DNA of 64,000 nucleotides from NCBI GenBank assembly GCA_902784585.1, contig CACZVM010000003.1, forward strand, positions 158,812 through 222,811, in the 5' to 3' direction. The stretch comes from an uncultured Bacteroidales bacterium (GTDB lineage: Bacteria > Bacteroidota > Bacteroidia > Bacteroidales > Paludibacteraceae). Of this stretch, positions 1-7,456 are shown in pieces; the stretch's first letter is position 1; every line of letters starts with the position of its first letter. The notes beneath the pieces were generated by a model. The model had not been told where the DNA came from and made no database searches. It saw only the letters and a program-made list of their open reading frames with translations. The position numbers were made by a program, and so were the translations under genes.

Positions 1-817
1 CGCAGATGATGTTGTCGATGGTGCGACGCTTGAGGCCAAGGTCCACCACTTCATCCGCACGCTTGAAATAGTCGTTGCCGTACTCCTGCTCGATGAAGTA
101 GTTCATATACATAAGGAACTCGGGCGTAGCGCATGCGCCTGAGAGCATGGAGCTGACCATGAAGACCATGTTGATAAATCCGCCGCAGAAAGACTTGAGA
201 TTACGCGGAGGCGTAGCGTTGCCACCGATGGACTTGGTGCCACCGATGAGCCAAGGATACATAGTGATGGAAGCACAGTAGTTGGCGAGGTTGGTCTCGT
301 CGTTCTTGTAGATGAAGTGCTGGTTGAGCAGGCTCATGTAACGGTCGCTCAACTCCTTGCCGTACATCTGCTTGATACGCTCTGTGAGCAGACGGCGGTT
401 GAGACGGATGAAGCCCTGCTTAGGCAACTCTCCGATGAGGGTGGCGATGTTCTTGTGCTCCACGTTGGCGTTGGCATCGAATTTCGAACCCTCGGCAGCG
501 TTGCTGGCCTGAACATAGTTCATCATGAAGTCCAGACGACGCTGCGTGTCACGATCCTCGCTATGTCCCTGGCGATAGAGAATAAAAGCTTTGGCCACCT
601 GATAGTAGCCCTCGGCCATCAAAGCTACCTCCACCTGATTTTGAATCTCCTCCACAGTAGCTTCGTTACGTACTCTGAGGTGCGAAAGGATAGCACCGAG
701 AGTCTCCTCGGTGGCAAAAGCACCTACTGCTAAGAATGCCTTAGAAATGGCATTTTTGATTTTGTCGATGGTAAAAAGTTCCTTCTTACCGTCACGTTTT
801 ATGATATAAGTTTCCAT
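1..817 (-). CDS. nrdD: Anaerobic ribonucleoside-triphosphate reductase, N-terminal part (cut by window edge)
   Basis: Class III (glycyl radical) ribonucleotide reductase, which makes deoxynucleotides without oxygen. The frame opens at the ATG complementary to 815-817 and runs off the left edge, giving about 272 residues. It begins METYIIKRDGKKELFTIDKI, the start of an ATP-cone allosteric domain (about residues 1-95). It continues into the NrdD barrel, with a stretch resembling MYPWLIGGTKSIGGN and then SFCGGFINMVFMVSSMLSGA, characteristic of the family. The catalytic glycyl-radical C-terminus and the activase nrdG, if adjacent, lie outside the window. A promoter at 1098-1129 implies a leader of about 270 bases containing tandem hairpins. 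Confidence 0.93.
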   Translation of the reverse strand, partial: METYIIKRDGKKELFTIDKIKNAISKAFLAVGAFATEETLGAILSHLRVRNEATVEEIQNQVEVALMAEGYYQVAKAFILYRQGHSEDRDTQRRLDFMMNYVQASNAAEGSKFDANANVEHKNIATLIGELPKQGFIRLNRRLLTERIKQMYGKELSDRYMSLLNQHFIYKNDETNLANYCASITMYPWLIGGTKSIGGNATPPRNLKSFCGGFINMVFMVSSMLSGACATPEFLMYMNYFIEQEYGNDYFKRADEVVDLGLKRRTIDNIIC

Positions 818-842
818 AATATAGGTATTATAATTCACAATT

Positions 843-954
843 CACAATTCAAAATTCTTAGCCCCGAAGGGCACGATTATTTGACAAGGTCAAATTTTCA
901 CAATTCAGAATTCTTAGCCCCGAAGGGCACGATTATTTGACAAGGTCAAATTTT
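843..954 (-). repeat. Two tandem 56-bp units with paired hairpins in the nrdD leader
   Basis: Units 843-898 and 899-954 differ at one base. Read on the minus strand (the nrdD transcript) each unit holds a 7-bp hairpin ATTTGAC-CTT-GTCAAAT, followed by a GCCC-TTCG-GGGC hairpin with a stable cUUCGg loop. They lie just upstream of the nrdD start and are flanked by simple attcacaattc repeats. A regulatory role is inferred, not shown. Confidence 0.75.
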
Positions 955-1097
955 CATAATGCACAAAGCGTCCTAAAAAACTCCGTACTACAAAAAATGT
1001 ACGGATTCTAATAGTTTGTGCTTTCCGTGGACTAAAAAAATATTAAACAAAAATTGTTTGTTATCTATTATTTTCTATAGTTCATTGAAATCGGGTG

Positions 1098-1129
1098 CAA
1101 AAGTACTACAAATATTTTGATTGTGCAAA
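1098..1129 (-). promoter_or_regulatory. Bacteroidota-type promoter for nrdD
   Basis: On the minus strand: TTTG (1126-1129), 20-base spacer, TACTTTTG (1098-1105). Transcription would start near 1091. It is nearly the same promoter as at 3479-3510. Confidence 0.7.
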
Positions 1130-1242
1130 TTTTTTGACAACTTTTTTCAAAAAAAATTTTACAAAGTTGTCCAAAACTTTTTGTTACTTTGTTCATTTTC
1201 TGCATTTTACATTTTTTATTAACACAAAAAGTTGTCCAAAAT
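1130..1242 (-). promoter_or_regulatory. Operator-like sites upstream of the nrdD promoter
   Basis: TTTTTTGACAACTTTTTT (1130-1147) faces AAAGTTGTCCAAAA (1163-1176), forming an inverted repeat directly upstream of the -33 box. A further AAAAGTTGTCCAAAA lies near 1228-1242, about 65 bases on. The same set with the same spacing occurs at 3511-3624, so a shared transcription factor is likely. I cannot name it. Confidence 0.5.
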
Positions 1243-1283
1243 AAAAAATTGTTAACAAACCTTGGTTCTCCGTTAGGGAAAAC

Positions 1284-1314
1284 AAAAAGCAGCCACCGAA
1301 GTGACTGCTTTTTT
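1284..1314 (-). terminator. Rho-independent terminator of the 1336-3396 gene
   Basis: Stem AAAGCAG-CAC / GTG-CTGCTTT with one mismatch, CGAA loop on the plus strand, and A/T runs on both sides. It lies about 20 bases after the minus-strand stop codon and could work in both directions. Confidence 0.75.
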
Positions 1315-1335
1315 GCCTGAAATAGAGCAATTTGC

Positions 1336-3396
1336 TTATTTCACGATGGTACCTTGAGCGTTGTACTCTACACCATTCTTGATGATAATGAGTTGACCGT
1401 TACGAACCGTCTTAACAGTGTTCACACCAGCCTCGGTATTCTCAATGCCTTCCGGATACTCACCCAGACGGCTGTAGATACCTTGTCCCCAAGTGTTGGT
1501 AGCAGCTACCTCAATAACGCCATTCTCCAGAACAGTTACCGTACCGTTAACGATAAGCCACAGCGGAATATTGATATAACCCTCGTTATCCAGCGAACCA
1601 GCGTACGAACCGTAGATGTATTGGTTAATAGATCCTGCGGTTACCGTACCTGCATCGTAGCTCTCGTTGATAGGATAAACGCCTGCAGGCAGCTCGGTCG
1701 TACCGGCAGCTACGTTGAACTCGATGGAGATTGTATTGTTCTGAGCGTCCTGAGCATCAACGACGAATACGTTGTACTGTGCCAGATATTGATCGTCAAT
1801 ATTGTATGTCGGGAACTTGTAGTAGAAGCCCTCATCCTGGCTGTCGTACTGATTGCCCTGCGGCTGCGGCTCGTAGTCCTCAACCGTAGCCGTGAGGTTG
1901 AGCGTGAACTCAATTACATCTGCGCTATTCACGTAGTTCTGTCCCTTGAGCGTACCGGTGATGGTAGCGTTGGTGCCGCTAACAGCCACAACGACATTCG
2001 CATCTACCATATCATAGTACAGCGTGTCCGAACCAACCACTTTCACTACATAGGTGTAGTCAGCCATCAGGTCAGAACGTCCGTACGTACCCGGGATAGA
2101 AGTAGCATAAGCAGCGATGGTTACCATCTGGCTAGCCGTAGAACCGATGAACTGCCAAGCTTGACCCTCATAGTTGGTGAGCTTACCGCTCATGGTGATG
2201 GTCTCTTGGCTGGTAGCGTCCGGAATAACATATTGCAGGTTGAGCGTATATTGTACGCCGTCCATGCTCAGTATAGTACCGGTGATAGCTACGCCGGTAG
2301 CGGTGTTAGCTACGGTGATCGTACCCTCGTAGATATCGATCTCGTCTTCTTCACCCTCGATGCTCAGGCTAACTTCATCTGCGCTGAACGTACCGAAATA
2401 GTTTTCTGCCGGCAGGTACATGCTTACGGTGTAGTCCTCGTTGCTTGCCTCTGCGATGATAATGCTGAACACACTTGCATAGCTATCATCCAACACGAGG
2501 TTGGTAGCGGTGATGGTCTCGAAAGTCTCTGCGGTCGGAGCCGTGAAGGAGAACGTTACATGATATACGTTACCGTCACCGGCCAGGATCCAACCCTCCA
2601 GTGCAATAACACCGTTGTTCTCAGCTACTACGCAGTGAGCGCTAACAGCCTCGAAATCATTCACGTAGGTATATTCCAGTTCCACGTCCTCTTCGCCGTA
2701 CGTACCTGCGGGAGCACCCTCAGCACACGGGAAAGTAAAGGCGATCTCATAGTCCTCGTTCTCTGCACCCAATTGGCACAGACCATCGTCGTAGATAGGC
2801 TTGTTTGCATTACCCGTGAAGACAACGTCAATGGTGTCACCGGTGATGATGAACGGAGCCTGATCATAGGTCAGGGTGTAGTTGTTACCCAGCGTGTCGG
2901 TGAAAGCAGCAGCAAAATGAACCAACTCCTGCTCCTCGTACATCGAGACCGTCTTGGTCAGCGAAGCCGAAGCATACGCCATCTTGCCGTTAGCACCACG
3001 CATGTACGAATAGTTCGGGATCATGTCAGCCAGCGTGTAAATCTGGTTGAGAGCCAACTCTTGCGTTCCCTCTGCAACGACGATGTCGAAGTAGTAAACG
3101 TTCTCGTCAGCGTCGTACAGCTTTACCCATACGTCGTTGTCAGTCGTGTAGAAGTTCTCAGCATAGTCCGTGATCGTCACGTTGTAGTTGTCGAGCTTAG
3201 CCTGCGGAGCCTTGAAAGCGACAGCAGCACGCTCTGCTTTCTGCAGACTCGTTGCCGGAAGGGTCTGATGAGCCTTTACAGTCTTCACAGCCTCCATAGC
3301 CTCTGCCTGTTTGCTCTTACCCAGCACCTTTGCAGGAGCTGCACTTGCGCTAAAAGCGATTGCGATAGCGCATACGAAAGAGAAAAATTTCTTCAT
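1336..3396 (-). CDS. Large exported surface protein with repeated beta domains
   Basis: 686 residues, function not recognised. It starts with a clear signal peptide (MKKFFSFVCAIAIAFSASAA). The rest is acidic, tyrosine- and threonine-rich beta-type sequence. Several modules of about 120-140 residues recur, each holding a pattern like GNVYxLxL or GVQYTLNL. It ends in GQLIIIKNGVEYNAQGTIVK, a short motif also seen at the end of the 58768-60546 protein and resembling a reduced type IX secretion C-terminal signal. Its modules resemble the lipoprotein at 3731-4594, whose upstream region is also near-identical. It has its own promoter (3479-3510) and terminator, so it is probably monocistronic. Surface location is inferred. 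Confidence 0.85.
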   Translation of the reverse strand: MKKFFSFVCAIAIAFSASAAPAKVLGKSKQAEAMEAVKTVKAHQTLPATSLQKAERAAVAFKAPQAKLDNYNVTITDYAENFYTTDNDVWVKLYDADENVYYFDIVVAEGTQELALNQIYTLADMIPNYSYMRGANGKMAYASASLTKTVSMYEEQELVHFAAAFTDTLGNNYTLTYDQAPFIITGDTIDVVFTGNANKPIYDDGLCQLGAENEDYEIAFTFPCAEGAPAGTYGEEDVELEYTYVNDFEAVSAHCVVAENNGVIALEGWILAGDGNVYHVTFSFTAPTAETFETITATNLVLDDSYASVFSIIIAEASNEDYTVSMYLPAENYFGTFSADEVSLSIEGEEDEIDIYEGTITVANTATGVAITGTILSMDGVQYTLNLQYVIPDATSQETITMSGKLTNYEGQAWQFIGSTASQMVTIAAYATSIPGTYGRSDLMADYTYVVKVVGSDTLYYDMVDANVVVAVSGTNATITGTLKGQNYVNSADVIEFTLNLTATVEDYEPQPQGNQYDSQDEGFYYKFPTYNIDDQYLAQYNVFVVDAQDAQNNTISIEFNVAAGTTELPAGVYPINESYDAGTVTAGSINQYIYGSYAGSLDNEGYINIPLWLIVNGTVTVLENGVIEVAATNTWGQGIYSRLGEYPEGIENTEAGVNTVKTVRNGQLIIIKNGVEYNAQGTIVK

Positions 3397-3478
3397 AATA
3401 GATAATTTTTTAGTTAATGAATTGGGTTAATACAATATAAATATTTGCATTTTTCGTACAAATAAATCATTCACGCCG

Positions 3479-3510
3479 CAAAATTACAATAAATATTCTG
3501 ATTGTGCAAA
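3479..3510 (-). promoter_or_regulatory. Promoter of the 686-residue surface protein gene
   Basis: Minus strand TTTG (3507-3510), 20-base spacer, TAATTTTG (3479-3486). The leader of about 80 bases is almost identical to the leader of the gene at 3731-4594. Confidence 0.75.
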
Positions 3511-3659
3511 TTTTTTGACAACTTTTTTCAAAAAAAATAATTCACAAAGTTGTCCAAAACTTTTAGTTATATAATTGCAAATCAATAGTTTACAAAATTT
3601 ATCAACAGGAAAAGTTGTCCAAAACGTAGAATTGTTGATAACTACAGGTTGTCAAAAAC
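3511..3659 (-). promoter_or_regulatory. Second copy of the GTTGTC operator-like module
   Basis: TTTTTTGACAACTTTTTT (3511-3528) faces AAAGTTGTCCAAAA (3546-3559), with another AAAGTTGTCCAAAA at 3611-3624 and a related GGTTGTCAAAAAC at 3648-3659. Order and spacing match the nrdD upstream region. Confidence 0.5.
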
Positions 3660-3676
3660 GTAAAATAAGAGGCACA

Positions 3677-3704
3677 AAAAAAGCTGCCCCGAAAGGCAGC
3701 TTTT
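3677..3704 (-). terminator. Terminator of the 3731-4594 lipoprotein gene
   Basis: Perfect stem AAGCTGCC / GGCAGCTT around a six-base loop, followed on the minus strand by a T run. It lies about 27 bases beyond the stop codon at 3731. Confidence 0.85.
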
Positions 3705-3730
3705 ATGGATAAAAGATTTTCTTCTACCGA

Positions 3731-4594
3731 TTAGAAAGCCAATTTCTTTGCGCCTTTTTTCGCAATAACTTTCTTAGCAGCAAGTTTCTTCGGAGCTGTA
3801 GCAGATCCGCCTTCTTCTGCTGCTGCCGGAGCAGGAGTAATCATCGTTACCTTGTACAGCGTGTTGTTGTAGCAAAGCAGGTCTGCGCTGATGGAGATGT
3901 TGTCATCATTGCTCGGGGTAATCGTAATATCAGCTGTAAAAATATCATTCATCGATTCATCTGCCATATCAGCAACGAACGATCCGATATACTGAGGATC
4001 CAGGTCATCCTCGGTGAACGTACCAGCCAACTCGTCAGCCCAGATACCCAACTGTACATACTCCGTACTGTCTTCGTTGTAACCATAAACGCCCCAAAGA
4101 CCATAAGCGCTGTAGCCATCATACAACATGCCCTCAGGGATGTTTACATTAACCGTCTTTTTAGCCTCCGGTTCTATATAAACGAGATTCAGCTCGTAAA
4201 CATTGCCATCGTCACCGGTCAACTTACCAATAACAATAACTTTCTTACCGTTGTTCTCAACCGTTACAGTAATAGAACCTTCAGTAAATGCAACTTCTGT
4301 TTCCGTAGCAATAATTTCAATGAACGAATAATCCGGATCAAGATCCTCTACAGTGTACATACCATCAGGTTTGGTGATCACTTTGTCTTCAGAATTCGAC
4401 AAGGTAATGTAATACAAGTCGTTCTGAGCCTGTATTTGCCAAAAACCATAGTCATCAATCACGTCGGTAAACTTAACACCCTCGCTGATGTTAACCTTAA
4501 TAGTAGCATCACCTTCACCTTCACCGCCTTTGTTGCAGGATGCAAAGCTGAACGCTACCAGCGCTACAGCTGCAAAAGCAAAAAATTTCTTCAT
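3731..4594 (-). CDS. Lipoprotein related to the neighbouring surface protein, basic C-terminal tail
   Basis: 287 residues, function unknown. A lipoprotein signal peptide ends in SFASC, with Cys19 as the probable lipid-attachment site. Two similar beta modules follow (about residues 30-140 and 145-255), each beginning with an INISEG or NVNIPEG type motif. The first contains GKLTGDDGNVYELNLVY, like modules in the protein at 1336-3396. The last 30 residues switch to a Lys/Ala-rich tail (APKKLAAKKVIAKKGAKK), unlike the acidic body. The gene has its own promoter (4676-4707) and terminator. Common ancestry with the adjacent gene is inferred from both protein modules and leader. Confidence 0.85.
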   Translation of the reverse strand: MKKFFAFAAVALVAFSFASCNKGGEGEGDATIKVNISEGVKFTDVIDDYGFWQIQAQNDLYYITLSNSEDKVITKPDGMYTVEDLDPDYSFIEIIATETEVAFTEGSITVTVENNGKKVIVIGKLTGDDGNVYELNLVYIEPEAKKTVNVNIPEGMLYDGYSAYGLWGVYGYNEDSTEYVQLGIWADELAGTFTEDDLDPQYIGSFVADMADESMNDIFTADITITPSNDDNISISADLLCYNNTLYKVTMITPAPAAAEEGGSATAPKKLAAKKVIAKKGAKKLAF

Positions 4595-4675
4595 AATAGA
4601 TAATTTTTAGTTAATAAATTGGGTTAATACAATATAAATATTTGCATTTTTCGTACAAATAAATCTTTCACGCTG

Positions 4676-4707
4676 CAAAATTACAATAAATATTTGATAT
4701 ACGCAAG
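4676..4707 (-). promoter_or_regulatory. Promoter of the 3731-4594 lipoprotein gene
   Basis: Minus strand CTTG (4704-4707), 20-base spacer, TAATTTTG (4676-4683). About 100 bases from here to the start codon are near-identical to the region in front of the 686-residue protein, but the GTTGTC operator module is absent. Confidence 0.7.
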
Positions 4708-4762
4708 AGCGCGCGCATTTTTTATTCTTTTGTGCATCACATCCGCTATTAAACACAAAATC

Positions 4763-4921
4763 AGCAATTTTCTAAAATCACGCCATATATACTATAAGTA
4801 TATATAAGTATGGGTATGATACGTTCCGGTCTCGTTCTGATCTCGTTCTGATCTCGTTCTGATCTCGATCCAGTCTCGATCCAGTCTCGATTCAGTCTCG
4901 ATCCGGTCTCGATCACTCTTG
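4763..4921. repeat. Dispersed element, copy A: AT-rich palindrome plus 11-bp tandem repeats
   Basis: A core from 4763 to about 4822 contains the inverted repeat TATATACT-ATA-AGTATATA. It is followed by eight 11-bp units (4823-4910), first of the type GTTCTGATCTC, then GATCCAGTCTC, and a decayed ninth unit. The first 82 bases match copy B at 29916-29998 with one single-base indel. Both copies lie between a minus-strand stop codon and the next gene. Nothing coding is seen in 4708-5006. Confidence 0.85.
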
Positions 4922-5006
4922 CTCGACTTAGGCTCCAGCCTGTCCCCCCTTTTCGAAGTCAAAAATCAATTGGCTTCTCCATGATAAAGTCTCGTTAGTA
5001 AATCTT

Positions 5007-6269
5007 CTAACATTTGAGTGTGATGATGTCGGAGAGTCGTGTGGTATAGGCAGGACTCTTGGCACCGACTTCGTAGAGCGAGGCAGCCTGTTCGGTAGGT
5101 ATATTCGGAGTGAAACCGATGGCTGTTTGACCATGTCGGGTGTTGATACGATCGATTGCCTGCTGCAGTCGTTCGTCGCGTTGTCGATCTCGAACATCGA
5201 AGAGTGACTGCTGTACGCCGTTGTCGGGCGAGACATTGCACACAATGACTCCGGCGCGTTTATAAGGTGTGTCAGGTCGCCACTGGGTGCGTACCACCCG
5301 CAGCAGGGCTTCCGTCATCTCATGCGTGTTAGCCGTCGGCGTAGAGAAAGTGACGGTGGCCTGGATGACAAACTGCTGCTCCTGGAAGCGCGAGGTATGG
5401 GCAAAGACGATCATCTGGCGGCAGACGGAATGCTGGCGGCGCAGTTTTTCTGCCACGCGGGCACAGAACCGCCCCATGGCCTGTTCGAGCAGGCTGCGAT
5501 CGGTGACACCATGGGCGAAGGTGCGTGAGCAAGTGATGGACTGCTTCTCCGGCAAATCACGCACAGAGATACAATCTTCGCCATTAAGTTCGCGCCATGT
5601 GTTAAGGCCCGGCTGATGAAGGATGTTCTTGGCAAAAGCGGGTGTACGATTCACAAAATCCAAGGCTGTCTTAATGCCATTCAGTTGGAGTTTGGCTACC
5701 GACCGGCGACCGATGCCCCATACCTCGTCGATAGGATACGCGGCAAGTGCCTTGGTGCGTTGGTCCATCGTATCGATCACGCATACACCGGCATAGCCGG
5801 CATAGCGTTTGGCGTAGTGGGAGGCCACCTTACAGAGCGTCTTGGTAGATGCTATGCCGATGGAGACTGGGATGCCAATGCCGTGCATTATCTCTGATCG
5901 GATACGCAGACAAAGCGTGCGTGCTTCGGCCGCGTTGCTGAGATAAGAGAGGTCCAGAAAAGCCTCGTCGATGGAATACTGCTGCAAGTCGTCGGTGTAG
6001 CGACTAAGGATACGCATGATACGCGAGGAGAGGTCGCCGTAGAGCGGGAAATTGGAGGAGAAATGGACGATGCCATGTTTCTCCGCGAGAGGCCTGATCT
6101 GATAGAAAGGCACACCCATCTTCACACCGAGTTGCTTCACCTCGTTGCTGCGCGCGACGACACAGCCGTCGTTGCCGGACAGCACCACTACGGGCTTGTC
6201 GTGCAGGTCGGGACGGAAGACCCGTTCACAACTGACGAAGAAATTGTTGCAGTCGACGAGGGCGTACAT
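5007..6269 (-). CDS. umuC: Y-family DNA polymerase V catalytic subunit
   Basis: 420 residues, the usual UmuC length. It carries out error-prone synthesis across DNA lesions with processed UmuD. The N-terminus has the metal-binding motif VDCNNFF (residues 5-11). YSIDEAFLDL (98-107) supplies the paired acidic residues Asp101 and Glu102. A helix-hairpin-helix region follows (VWGIGRRSVAKLQLNGI), then the little-finger domain. Stop codon of umuD and start codon of umuC are separated by two bases, so the pair is one operon from the promoter at 6727-6758. The dispersed repeat element begins downstream of the stop. Confidence 0.96.
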   Translation of the reverse strand: MYALVDCNNFFVSCERVFRPDLHDKPVVVLSGNDGCVVARSNEVKQLGVKMGVPFYQIRPLAEKHGIVHFSSNFPLYGDLSSRIMRILSRYTDDLQQYSIDEAFLDLSYLSNAAEARTLCLRIRSEIMHGIGIPVSIGIASTKTLCKVASHYAKRYAGYAGVCVIDTMDQRTKALAAYPIDEVWGIGRRSVAKLQLNGIKTALDFVNRTPAFAKNILHQPGLNTWRELNGEDCISVRDLPEKQSITCSRTFAHGVTDRSLLEQAMGRFCARVAEKLRRQHSVCRQMIVFAHTSRFQEQQFVIQATVTFSTPTANTHEMTEALLRVVRTQWRPDTPYKRAGVIVCNVSPDNGVQQSLFDVRDRQRDERLQQAIDRINTRHGQTAIGFTPNIPTEQAASLYEVGAKSPAYTTRLSDIITLKC

Positions 6270-6271
6270 GA

Positions 6272-6706
6272 TTAACGGCGGACGGAATGGATGGTATGAG
6301 TGATGACGCCCCAGACACCAAAGGCATTGTCCTCATCCACGCGGATGGGACTATAAGCATCGTTGTGCGGAATAAGCCAAGCGCACCGGCCGGATGGGTC
6401 GGAACGAAACTCCTTGACCGTAAACTCGCCGTCGATATACGCCGCCACATAGTCGCCATCAGCGGCCTGAAGCGAGCGATCGATGACCACCAAATCGCCA
6501 CTGAAGATACCAGCGTCCTGCATGCTATCCCCCTCGATGCGAGCATAAAACGTCGTCTCGGGATGACGAACAAGTTCGCGTGTAATGTCAATACGCTCTG
6601 TGCAGTCGGCTGCAGGCGAAGGAAAACCGGCGTGCAGATGTTCCGCCAAGGCCATTTGCGGCGACTCCTGCTCAGCAGAAGTGATATGAAGAATTTGTTC
6701 AGACAT
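6272..6706 (-). CDS. umuD: UmuD, self-cleaving LexA-family subunit of polymerase V
   Basis: 144 residues from the ATG complementary to 6704-6706. An in-frame ATG further upstream (6763) lies within the promoter, so it cannot be the start. The self-cleavage region is HAGFPSPAADC (residues 25-35), with the likely cut at Ala26-Gly27 as in E. coli UmuD. Catalytic serine is in EGDSMQDAG (Ser61) and catalytic lysine in GEFTVKEF (Lys98). It forms an operon with umuC. No LexA operator could be recognised by eye. Confidence 0.95.
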   Translation of the reverse strand: MSEQILHITSAEQESPQMALAEHLHAGFPSPAADCTERIDITRELVRHPETTFYARIEGDSMQDAGIFSGDLVVIDRSLQAADGDYVAAYIDGEFTVKEFRSDPSGRCAWLIPHNDAYSPIRVDEDNAFGVWGVITHTIHSVRR

Positions 6707-6726
6707 AATCGTATCGTTTTCGACTG

Positions 6727-6758
6727 CAAAAGTACAACAAAAAATTGACATATGCAAA
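6727..6758 (-). promoter_or_regulatory. Promoter of umuDC
   Basis: Minus strand TTTG (6755-6758), 20-base spacer, TACTTTTG (6727-6734). It gives a leader of only about 14 bases and decides the umuD start. Confidence 0.8.
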
Positions 6759-6797
6759 CGCAAAGAAATAAAAAATCAACAAAAAAATTCATGCGCG

Positions 6798-6829
6798 CTT
6801 GCGTATATGAAATATTTTTTGTAATTTTG
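6798..6829 (+). promoter_or_regulatory. Promoter of the bactofilin gene
   Basis: CTTG (6798-6801), 20-base spacer starting CGTATATGA, TAATTTTG (6822-6829). Divergent from the umuDC promoter. Confidence 0.75.
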
Positions 6830-6892
6830 CGCCCGATTTCCATAACTGATAATGAAATCATTCCCCTGAACATATAAAAAATAAGAATAATT

Positions 6893-7258
6893 ATGGCAAA
6901 TGAGAAACAAAGCGGACTGATGTTTAATGCACTGACCGCAGGAAGTAAGATCGTAGGTAACATCGCTGCCGACAGCGATTTCCGCATTGACGGACTGATT
7001 GAAGGTGAACTGAAATGTACCGGTAAGGTAGTGATAGGCGAGAGCGGTAAGGTGAAAGGTACCATCATCTGCCAACAGGCAGAGATCATGGGTATGCTGG
7101 AAGGCAAGGTGACCTGCCATCAGCAGTTGTCGCTCCGCAGCAGCGGACATATAGAGGGTGAGGTAGTGACCAAGACCCTGATCGTAGAGCCGGGTGCAGT
7201 GTTCAACGGTAGTTGCTCGATGGGCTCGAACGCTTCTTCTGAACCGAAGAAAGCGTAA
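6893..7258 (+). CDS. Bactofilin (polymer-forming cytoskeletal protein)
   Basis: 121 residues, a typical small bactofilin. Members form filaments from a right-handed beta-helix core and help set cell shape or locate envelope machinery. The core (about residues 15-105) shows the expected short repeats with glycines and small hydrophobic residues: KIVGNI, FRIDGLIEGEL, GKVVIGESGKVKG and HIEGEVVTKTLIVEPGAVF. The ends are short, polar and probably disordered. It is transcribed away from umuDC from the promoter at 6798-6829 and appears monocistronic. Confidence 0.93.
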   Translation: MANEKQSGLMFNALTAGSKIVGNIAADSDFRIDGLIEGELKCTGKVVIGESGKVKGTIICQQAEIMGMLEGKVTCHQQLSLRSSGHIEGEVVTKTLIVEPGAVFNGSCSMGSNASSEPKKA

Positions 7259-7307
7259 TGGTACATAAAACTAAATGAAAGTTTTTTAGAAAAAAACCGA
7301 TAAAACC

Positions 7308-7429
7308 CCTTTGAATAATTAACCACTGGCGTGTTATGAGTATTTGCTTCAACGCGTCTGCTTACAAATAAATTTGCAGCAGCCTGTTCAACCAAATCCT
7401 CATCTCTGCGAGATTCAATTATTCAAAGG
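7308..7429 (+). other. Possible structured leader: 122 bases closed by a perfect 13-bp inverted repeat
   Basis: CCTTTGAATAATT (7308-7320) pairs perfectly with AATTATTCAAAGG (7417-7429). Inside is a small hairpin CAAAT-AA-ATTTG and a promoter-like TTTG (7343-7346) ... TAAATTTG (7369-7376) with a 22-base spacer, slightly longer than usual here. The stretch sits directly before the DUF1015 gene. It may be a structured RNA, or only a promoter with chance pairing. Confidence 0.35.
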
Positions 7430-7456
7430 AGATAAACATAAAAAACATTTTCGTTC

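Noticed and set aside
1354-3405. Plus-strand open frame of 683 codons opposite the surface protein
   Set aside because: It is the mirror of a repetitive beta-rich gene with a signal peptide, promoter and terminator on the minus strand; the plus-strand translation shows no domain or signal.
4823-4921. Coding repeat
   Set aside because: An 11-bp period would shift frame at every unit, and stops occur in all frames nearby.
6707-6763. Longer umuD start at 6763
   Set aside because: The extra codons lie in the -33 to -7 region of a strong promoter, and the start at 6706 matches the UmuD layout.
7308-7429. 6S RNA or serine-related riboswitch
   Set aside because: The promoter-like boxes and closing stem are suggestive, but I see no conserved motif that would name either; reported only as a possible structured element.
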